Shown piece after piece: positions 7,619 through 11,764 of a stretch of 11,764 bases of DNA. The position numbers and the translations under genes are program-made. This stretch comes from DATKCJ01 sp035513275 (GTDB lineage Bacteria; Verrucomicrobiota; Verrucomicrobiia; Opitutales; Opitutaceae). Where the stretch lies: positions 1 to 11,764 of the forward strand of contig DATKCJ010000248.1 of the NCBI GenBank assembly GCA_035513275.1, written 5' to 3'. Position 1 is the first letter of the stretch; every line of letters starts with the position of its first letter. The notes beneath the pieces are model-generated. The model worked only from the letters and a program-made list of their open reading frames with translations, searched no databases and was not told where the DNA came from.

Positions 7619-8083
7619 TTGAAGAATTCCCGATTCAGAGTCGCAACGCTTGTGATGGTGTCGACCTGCGGGCTGCTCGCCGGCTGCACAAGCGATGGAG
7701 CGGGCCCAGCAAAGGTGAGTGGTCCTGCGGATCCTACCACGACGGCGTCTATCGGTGAGGCGTTCCATGATGCCGAGGCGGTTGCGAGCCGAGAACCCGG
7801 TCGCACCACGGCGAAAGGGACCGGGGTTTCCATGGCGCCCGTTTACGGCGACAACACTCTCCTGGTGATCAATCCAATCCGCTACGAGGACCTCGAGCCG
7901 GGAATGACGGTGGCCTATCGGAACGCCCGCGGCGTGCGCGTGGTGCACAAGCTCGTTTCGCGCACGAAGGCCGGCTGGTTTGTGATCGGCATCAACAACG
8001 CGCGCATCGATGAGGACCTCGTGACGTCGGAGAATTTGCTTGGAGTCGTTTACGCGTCGTTCCACTACACGGACGAGCAATGA
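7619..8083 (+). CDS. Lipoprotein with SipW/S26-type signal-peptidase-like domain
   Basis: A 154-residue protein that I do not recognise as a named family. It begins at a TTG, the only start that gives a complete signal peptide: KNSRFR, a hydrophobic stretch and lipobox LLAGC with lipidated Cys23; an in-frame stop lies four codons upstream. Residues 24-66 are a Ser/Thr/Ala-rich linker. Residues 67-150 resemble the core of ER/SipW-type signal peptidases (S26): GTGVSMAPVYGDNTLLVINPIRYEDLEPGMTVAYR, then VRVVHKLVSR, then GINNARIDED and LLGVVYASF. Candidate catalytic dyad: Ser71 and His110. The usual GDN before the final Asp is GINN here. A lipid anchor replaces the usual N-terminal helix, so it may act from the outer or inner membrane, or may have lost protease activity. 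It diverges from the response regulator. Confidence 0.7.
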   Translation: MKNSRFRVATLVMVSTCGLLAGCTSDGAGPAKVSGPADPTTTASIGEAFHDAEAVASREPGRTTAKGTGVSMAPVYGDNTLLVINPIRYEDLEPGMTVAYRNARGVRVVHKLVSRTKAGWFVIGINNARIDEDLVTSENLLGVVYASFHYTDEQ

Positions 8084-8147
8084 GTCAACCGTCGAGAAAC
8101 GACTTGATTCCGATGCGTCACATCAGGCACCTTGCCCATTCGATGAC

Positions 8148-8223
8148 GGGTCGATAGCTCAATGGTTAGAGCAGCGTCCTTTTAAGTCGTTGGTTCCGGG
8201 TTCGAGTCCCGGTCGACCCACCA
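8148..8223 (+). tRNA. tRNA-Lys (anticodon UUU), CCA encoded
   Basis: The cloverleaf fits 76 nt: acceptor GGGTCGA with TCGACCC, D arm GCTC/GAGC, T arm CCGGG/CCCGG with loop TTCGAGT, discriminator A and encoded CCA. The anticodon loop CTTTTAA holds UUU at 8181-8183, reading AAA/AAG (Lys). The anticodon stem GCGTC/GTCGT has one U-U mismatch (8177 against 8187) and a terminal G-U pair. The other three stems are perfect. I see no convincing promoter in the 64 bp between the lipoprotein stop and the tRNA. Confidence 0.95.
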
Positions 8224-8256
8224 TCCTGTGTCCCGCGCCCGCGGGACACCGGATGG
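8221..8256. other. Strong hairpin at the 3' end of tRNA-Lys
   Basis: CCATCC (8221-8226) pairs with GGATGG (8251-8256), then a 2x2 internal loop, then TGTCCCGC (8229-8236) pairs with GCGGGACA (8241-8248) around loop GCCC. The outer arm includes the tRNA CCA. No T-run follows, so it is not a standard intrinsic terminator; it could be a processing or pausing hairpin, or a small palindromic repeat. The rest of the spacer up to 8320 shows nothing I can name. Confidence 0.5.
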
Positions 8257-8323
8257 CGAGGCCGTCCAGACCGAATGCGGTTGCAGTGAAGAACTTCCAA
8301 ACCCGAGAGAAATTTGAGCCGTG

Positions 8324-8351
8324 GGAACTTTTCGCGAATACGCCAGTCGAA
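8324..8351 (+). promoter_or_regulatory. ECF-type promoter upstream of the sigma factor
   Basis: GGAACTT (8324-8330), a 15-bp spacer, then GTCGAA (8346-8351). The GGAAC -35 and GTC -10 core with this spacing is the known pattern for many RpoE-like ECF sigma factors, which usually activate their own genes. Transcription would start near 8357-8359. Confidence 0.6.
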
Positions 8352-8365
8352 CGGAGCAAGAGCGT

Positions 8366-8968
8366 ATGTCGATCAAAGCCCAGGAAGTCGCGATGGACCG
8401 CATGCTGGTCGAGCGTTTCAAGAACGGGGATGAATCCGCGTTCAGCGAAATGATGGAACGGTATTGGGGTCGCATCTACGGCCTCGTGAACCAGATGCTC
8501 CGCAACCAGCAGGATGCGGAGGAAGTGACGCAGGACGCCTTTGTGCGAGCGCACCGGGGCCTCGCGAACTTCCGCGGAGATTCGGCGTTTTCAACGTGGC
8601 TCTACCAGATCGCGACGAACCTCGCGCGGAACCGCTATTGGTATTGGTTCCGACGGAAGCGCGACAAGACCATCTCGTTTGACCAGCCGATAGGCGACGA
8701 AGAGGGTGGCACGCTCGCGGAGATTTTCCCCGCTGAGATCGAGTCGCCGGATGACATCGCTGTCACCCAGGAGTTCACGGACAGGATCGCCGTGAGCATG
8801 ACGCGGCTTGGCGACAAGCACCGCGAGATCCTTGTTTTACGAAACGTTCAGGACCATTCCTACGAGGAGATTGCACAAATCCTCAGCATAAGTGTCGGAA
8901 CCGTTAAGAGCCGCATTGCCCGCGCACGCGAGGCGCTGCGGAAGGAGATGGGGGAGCATTTTAAATGA
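8366..8968 (+). CDS. ECF RNA polymerase sigma factor (RpoE-like, sigma-70 family)
   Basis: Alternative sigma factor of 200 residues that directs RNA polymerase to stress or envelope-type promoters. Region 2 (about 12-95) shows LVERFKNGDESAFSEMMERY, DAEEVTQDAFVRAHRGL, FRGDSAFSTWLYQIATNLARNR. Region 4 (about 138-195) shows LGDKHREILVLRN, SYEEIAQILSISVGTVKSRIARAREAL. The two are joined by a linker holding SFDQPIGDEEGG. I chose the ATG at 8366, nine bases after GGAG. The ATG at 8393 (MDRMLVERF) has an excellent AGGAAG five bases upstream, and it would keep its Shine-Dalgarno inside the transcript if the promoter at 8324-8351 is used, so it is a real alternative. A GTG at 8321 overlaps that promoter and is unlikely. 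The stop overlaps the next gene by ATGA, so the two are translationally coupled. Confidence 0.92.
   Translation: MSIKAQEVAMDRMLVERFKNGDESAFSEMMERYWGRIYGLVNQMLRNQQDAEEVTQDAFVRAHRGLANFRGDSAFSTWLYQIATNLARNRYWYWFRRKRDKTISFDQPIGDEEGGTLAEIFPAEIESPDDIAVTQEFTDRIAVSMTRLGDKHREILVLRNVQDHSYEEIAQILSISVGTVKSRIARAREALRKEMGEHFK
8382..8387 (+). promoter_or_regulatory. Shine-Dalgarno supporting an alternative sigma-factor start
   Basis: AGGAAG lies five bases before the in-frame ATG at 8393 of the ECF sigma gene. It is the best ribosome site near that gene and favours a 191-residue product starting MDRMLVERF. Confidence 0.45.
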
Positions 8969-9663
8969 AGGACAAACGCTTTCTAGAACTGGTGAACGTC
9001 TACCTCGACGGAGAGATCTCCGAGGTGGAAGCCGTGGAGCTTGAGGGCGAGATTCGCTCGTCGGCGAAGCGGATGGATCTATACCGCAGGTATTGCCGCA
9101 TGCAGAAGGCGTGCATGATGATCGCGGAGGAGAGCAGGTCGGCGACGACCACTTCCGAGTCCGCGGTCGTGCACCTTCCGGAAGCGCGGCGTAGCTGGCT
9201 TTTGGGCCAGTGGTGGCGCGGCGGAGTTTACGGGGGCACGGCGGCGATCGCTGCGACAATCATTTTGGTGATATCGATGTCGGGCCCCGCTGAATTGGCG
9301 GACAGTCCTGACGCCGTGCCGGCGGTCTCGGGTTCTGCGTTTGTTCAGATTCCTGTTGGGGAGTTCGCACGCCCGAACGCGATAGAGCCGCGCCTGGAGA
9401 TGCTCACGGAGCGGTGGGATGCACTGACGCGATTTGAAACGGCCACCATGCCGACACATCTCGGCACCTTGGCTCGGACGCCTGAGTTCAATCAGCACGC
9501 ACCCATCGTCACTGAGTGGTCGTCAAATGCGGTATTTCCGGAGCGTGGGCCGCTCGAGTTTCGCTATCGCACCAACAGCGTCTCCGGTGAGCGAGTGTTG
9601 CACGGACAGCCGCGCACTCCCGAGGGCGAGATCGAATTCGCCACGTTTGAATTCGCTCGCTGA
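8965..9663 (+). CDS. Putative membrane anti-sigma factor partner of the ECF sigma
   Basis: A 232-residue single-span membrane protein coupled to the sigma gene by a 4-base ATGA overlap; GGAG lies eight bases upstream of its ATG. The cytoplasmic N-terminus (about 1-85) starts KRFLELVNVYLDGEISEVEAVELEGEI, which is typical of anti-sigma domains (LDGEL/I plus helices). The zinc motif HxxxCxxC is absent: only Cys44 and Cys50 occur, in YRRYCRMQKAC, with no His before them. One helix spans about 87-106 (GVYGGTAAIAATIILVISMSG). The remaining 125 residues would be outside the cytoplasm and match no domain I recognise. Role as anti-sigma is inferred from gene order, topology and the N-terminal motif. 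It ends eight bases before the convergent ruvA stop, with no clear terminator. Confidence 0.7.
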   Translation: MKDKRFLELVNVYLDGEISEVEAVELEGEIRSSAKRMDLYRRYCRMQKACMMIAEESRSATTTSESAVVHLPEARRSWLLGQWWRGGVYGGTAAIAATIILVISMSGPAELADSPDAVPAVSGSAFVQIPVGEFARPNAIEPRLEMLTERWDALTRFETATMPTHLGTLARTPEFNQHAPIVTEWSSNAVFPERGPLEFRYRTNSVSGERVLHGQPRTPEGEIEFATFEFAR

Positions 9664-9671
9664 AGGAGCGA

Positions 9672-10274
9672 TCAGGTGAGGGCGCGCTTGATGAGCGCCT
9701 CGGTGGGGGCGGAGTCGCCAAGCGACGCGTGTGCCTTGCGCACTGCCTTCTCTGCTTCAGGCGCCTTGTAGCCCAGCGCGAGCAGCGCAGCGATGGCATC
9801 TCCGATTGCCGGCGATCCTGCTGTGCCACCACCGTGCATTGCCAGGCGGGACCTTGAGACTCCGCGCGACGCGCCAATCTTGTCCTTGAGGTCGAGAATG
9901 ATCCTGTCGGCCGTCTTCCGTCCGATACCCGGGCATTTGGAGAGCGCGTCGGCGTCGCCGATCGAGATTGTCGACTCGAGCATCTCCAGCGAAAGCCGGC
10001 TCATCAATGCGAGCGCCACTTTCGGGCCGACACCTGCGACCTGGTTGATCAAGAGCCGGAAGAAGTCGCGCTCATCAGCGGTCGAAAAACCGTAGAGGGC
10101 TTGCGAGTCCTCACGATACACCGCGTGCGTGTGCAGCAACACCTCGGAGCCCAGTGCGGTGAGACGCTCAGCAGTCGTCACTGGCACGTTCACCTCGTAG
10201 CCAAGGCCGCCGGTCTCAACAACTGCGCTCAGCGCCGACGCCGAAAGGAGCTTTCCGCGAATACTCCCAATCAC
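9672..10274 (-). CDS. ruvA: Holliday junction DNA helicase subunit RuvA
   Basis: Binds four-way DNA junctions and loads the RuvB motor for branch migration. The 200 residues are of normal length. Domain I starts MIGSIRGKLL with GYEVNVP and HTHAVYREDSQALYGF. Two helix-hairpin-helix motifs follow: NQVAGVGPKVALALMS (about 77-92) and LSKCPGIGRKTADRIILDLKDK (about 111-132). The C-terminal RuvB-binding domain III (about 155-200) shows IGDAIAALLALGYKAPEAEKAV. The start is a GTG that overlaps the dapB stop as GTGA, with GGGAGG five bases upstream. Third gene of dapA-dapB-ruvA; no ruvB or ruvC is visible, so its pairing with the lysine/wall genes is a local gene order rather than a functional unit. 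Confidence 0.95.
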   Translation of the reverse strand: MIGSIRGKLLSASALSAVVETGGLGYEVNVPVTTAERLTALGSEVLLHTHAVYREDSQALYGFSTADERDFFRLLINQVAGVGPKVALALMSRLSLEMLESTISIGDADALSKCPGIGRKTADRIILDLKDKIGASRGVSRSRLAMHGGGTAGSPAIGDAIAALLALGYKAPEAEKAVRKAHASLGDSAPTEALIKRALT

Positions 10275-11023
10275 GACTGCCTCCCGGACTCGCCGATTCC
10301 GAGGACGTGGCTCATTTCATAGAGGCCCGGGGCACGCCCGACCAGCCAGCCAGCGGCGCGGAGCGCACCGAGTGCGAAGATCTCGCGGCTCGACGCCTTG
10401 TGCGTGAGTTCCAGGCGCTCGCCAGCGCCGGCAAACACAACGGTGTGGTCGCCCACGACATCGCCGCCACGCAGTGAGTGAACGCCGATCTCCTTTGACG
10501 TGCGTTCGCCAGTGATTCCGGAACGACCGTGCTTCTCGTCGGTTGCCGACAAGCCGCGCGATTCTTCCAGGATTCGAAGGAGTGTCCCGACTGTCCCGCT
10601 GGGAGCGTCCTTCTTCATCCGGTGGTGCATCTCGACGACCTCGATGTCGAAGCTCGAGTCGAGGGCGCGTGCAGCCTCGCGCACGAGATGATTGAGCAGG
10701 TTCACGCCGACGGAGAAGTTCCCGGCCCAGACGCAGGGAATCTTAGCCGCACTCGTCGCGAGCTCTGCGCGATCCGCAGTCGAGTGACCTGTCGTGCCGA
10801 TTACGAGCGCCTTGCCCGCGGCAGCGACCATCTCGATCACCTGCGCTGTCGCAGTGTGGTGGCTGAAGTCGACGACAACATCGGCTTGCGCGATGAATTG
10901 CATCGGATCTTCTCCGGCGTCGACCGCACCCGCGATCGGAAATCCGAGTCGGATCGCGGTGTCGCGAATGGCGAGACCCATGCGGCCCTTCGCGCCAACA
11001 ATCAGAATCGACGGATGAGCCAT
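10271..11023 (-). CDS. dapB: 4-hydroxy-tetrahydrodipicolinate reductase DapB
   Basis: NAD(P)H-dependent reductase that makes tetrahydrodipicolinate for lysine and meso-diaminopimelate. From the ATG at 11021-11023 it has 250 residues. The nucleotide-binding fold shows ILIVGAKGRMG (Gly10, Gly13, Gly16), and VVDFSHHTAT and VIGTTGHS follow. The catalytic signature is EVVEMHHRMKKDAPSGT (His133 and Lys137 by analogy with E. coli His159/Lys163). It ends with the oligomerisation part GERLELTHKASSREIFALGALRAAGWL. A 37-residue N-terminal extension (upstream in-frame start at 11134) would overlap dapA and lacks homology, so I reject it. It lies four bases after dapA and overlaps ruvA by GTGA, in one operon. 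Confidence 0.96.
   Translation of the reverse strand: MAHPSILIVGAKGRMGLAIRDTAIRLGFPIAGAVDAGEDPMQFIAQADVVVDFSHHTATAQVIEMVAAAGKALVIGTTGHSTADRAELATSAAKIPCVWAGNFSVGVNLLNHLVREAARALDSSFDIEVVEMHHRMKKDAPSGTVGTLLRILEESRGLSATDEKHGRSGITGERTSKEIGVHSLRGGDVVGDHTVVFAGAGERLELTHKASSREIFALGALRAAGWLVGRAPGLYEMSHVLGIGESGRQS
10280..10285 (-). promoter_or_regulatory. Shine-Dalgarno fixing the ruvA GTG start
   Basis: On the minus strand GGGAGG lies five bases before the GTG at 10274-10272. It sits inside the last codons of dapB and supports the GTG start and translational coupling. Confidence 0.75.
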
Positions 11024-11027
11024 GGCG

Positions 11028-11764
11028 CTAGGATCCGAGTTCCGCGAGCACGCGGTCGACGAGCGCGACGTTTGCCCCGGACATTGGGCAAAGGGGCAGC
11101 CTTGTCTCCGCGGAGCTGATGATGCCGCGGGCAACCATCGCGTGTTTCACGGGCACGGGATTCGGCTCGATGAAAAGTGCCTTGAAGAGGGGATACAGTC
11201 GATTGTGCAGCCGGAGTGCAGTCGCGATATCGGAGGACATCGCTGCGCGTGTCATCTCAATCATCTCCTTCGGAACCAGATTTGACGCGACGCTGATCAC
11301 GCCCTTCGCGCCAAGGCTGATGAATGGCAGAGTCAGGCTGTCGTCTCCGCTGAGAATCGTGAGCGAGTCGCCGAGCGCCTGCCGGAGCTGGTCGACGCGG
11401 TCGCAGTTGCCGCCGGCTTCCTTGATGTGGCTTACGTGTGGGTATTTCGCGCGAAGGCGCTCCACGGTGCCGACGCCAATCTCGATAACGCAGCGTCCCG
11501 GAATCGAATAGAGGACGATCGGCCTGTCAGTCGTCTCGGCGACGGCCGAGAAATGTTGAAACAATCCCTCCTGCGACGGCTTGTTGTAATACGGCGCGAC
11601 GACGAGCATGCCGTTGGCGCCAGCTTCATGCGCAGCGCGCGTGAGATCGATTGCCTCGCGGGTGCTGTTGGAACCGGTGCCCGCGACGACCGGCACGCGG
11701 CCGGCGGCGCGTGAGATGACAGCGCGCACCACATCCATGTGTTCCGCGTGGCTCACGGTCGGCG
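11028..11764 (-). CDS. dapA: 4-hydroxy-tetrahydrodipicolinate synthase DapA (N-terminus cut)
   Basis: Class I Schiff-base aldolase condensing pyruvate with aspartate semialdehyde, the first step of the diaminopimelate/lysine branch. The reading frame is open to the right edge, where it reads PTVSHAEHMDVV, matching the family's region just after the missing GTTGE. About 245 of roughly 295 residues are present. Visible motifs: PVVAGTGSNST, GMLVVAPYYNKPSQEGLFQHF, IVLYSIPGR (active-site Tyr and pyruvate-contact Arg, with Ser where many homologues have Asn), HIKEAGGN (Schiff-base Lys), TILSGDDSLTLPFISLGAKGVISVASN and the C-terminal EPNPVPVKHAM. It ends four bases before dapB, so dapA-dapB-ruvA is one transcription unit. 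The promoter lies outside the window. Confidence 0.96.
   Translation of the reverse strand, partial: PTVSHAEHMDVVRAVISRAAGRVPVVAGTGSNSTREAIDLTRAAHEAGANGMLVVAPYYNKPSQEGLFQHFSAVAETTDRPIVLYSIPGRCVIEIGVGTVERLRAKYPHVSHIKEAGGNCDRVDQLRQALGDSLTILSGDDSLTLPFISLGAKGVISVASNLVPKEMIEMTRAAMSSDIATALRLHNRLYPLFKALFIEPNPVPVKHAMVARGIISSAETRLPLCPMSGANVALVDRVLAELGS

Noticed and set aside
8148..8223. tRNA-Lys as attachment site of an integrated element
   Set aside because: No integrase, no direct repeat of the tRNA end and only housekeeping-type genes follow.
8159..8554. Minus-strand open frames over the tRNA giving peptides such as VDRDSNPEPTT
   Set aside because: This is the well-known false protein read from the antisense of a tRNA T arm; the tRNA explains the sequence.
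11319..11511. Plus-strand open frames across dapA and dapB
   Set aside because: They are antisense to genes with full motif sets and show no domain of their own.

Overview
The window reads as an ordinary chromosomal stretch of a high-GC Gram-negative bacterium. It has an outer-membrane Pal lipoprotein, two other lipobox proteins and a dapA-dapB pathway that feeds diaminopimelate-type peptidoglycan. Gene content, the ECF sigma factor sequence and weak or missing Shine-Dalgarno sites at many starts suggest Verrucomicrobiota, possibly Opitutales. That placement is inference, not proof. There is no integrase, transposase, CRISPR array or phage gene.

Layout. At the left edge a minus-strand thiazole unit, thiG-thiH, runs off the window (thiH is cut). 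A 95-bp divergent spacer with a dyad separates it from a plus-strand run: a six-helix TauE/SafE-like (DsbD_2-type) membrane protein, purH, an M48 metalloprotease lipoprotein and an M20 metallopeptidase. These are 51-75 bp apart and could be co-transcribed. The run ends in a nested palindromic repeat that supplies the M20 stop codon, then a strong hairpin terminator. Facing it on the minus strand are pal and a NarL/FixJ-type response regulator without a kinase. The regulator has a good sigma70-like promoter very close to its ATG.

Divergent from the regulator is an unusual small lipoprotein with a SipW/S26-like Ser-His core. A tRNA-Lys(UUU) with a U-U mismatch in the anticodon stem follows, then a strong hairpin that starts at its CCA end. 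Next come an ECF sigma factor with an apparent self-recognised promoter and, overlapping it by ATGA, a membrane anti-sigma-like protein. The right end is a tight minus-strand dapA-dapB-ruvA unit (dapA is cut by the edge).

How the genes work together. ThiG and ThiH make the thiazole half of thiamine. PurH makes IMP and AICAR/FAICAR in purine synthesis. DapA and DapB make tetrahydrodipicolinate for lysine and cell wall, and Pal binds that wall. RuvA is a Holliday-junction protein placed in the dap unit. The ECF/anti-sigma pair and the response regulator are the regulatory content. I see no clear new multi-gene system. The most unusual items are the lipid-anchored S26-like protein, the CTTG-apex palindromes (including one inside thiG), the ECF module lacking the zinc-type anti-sigma motif, and the tRNA mismatch.
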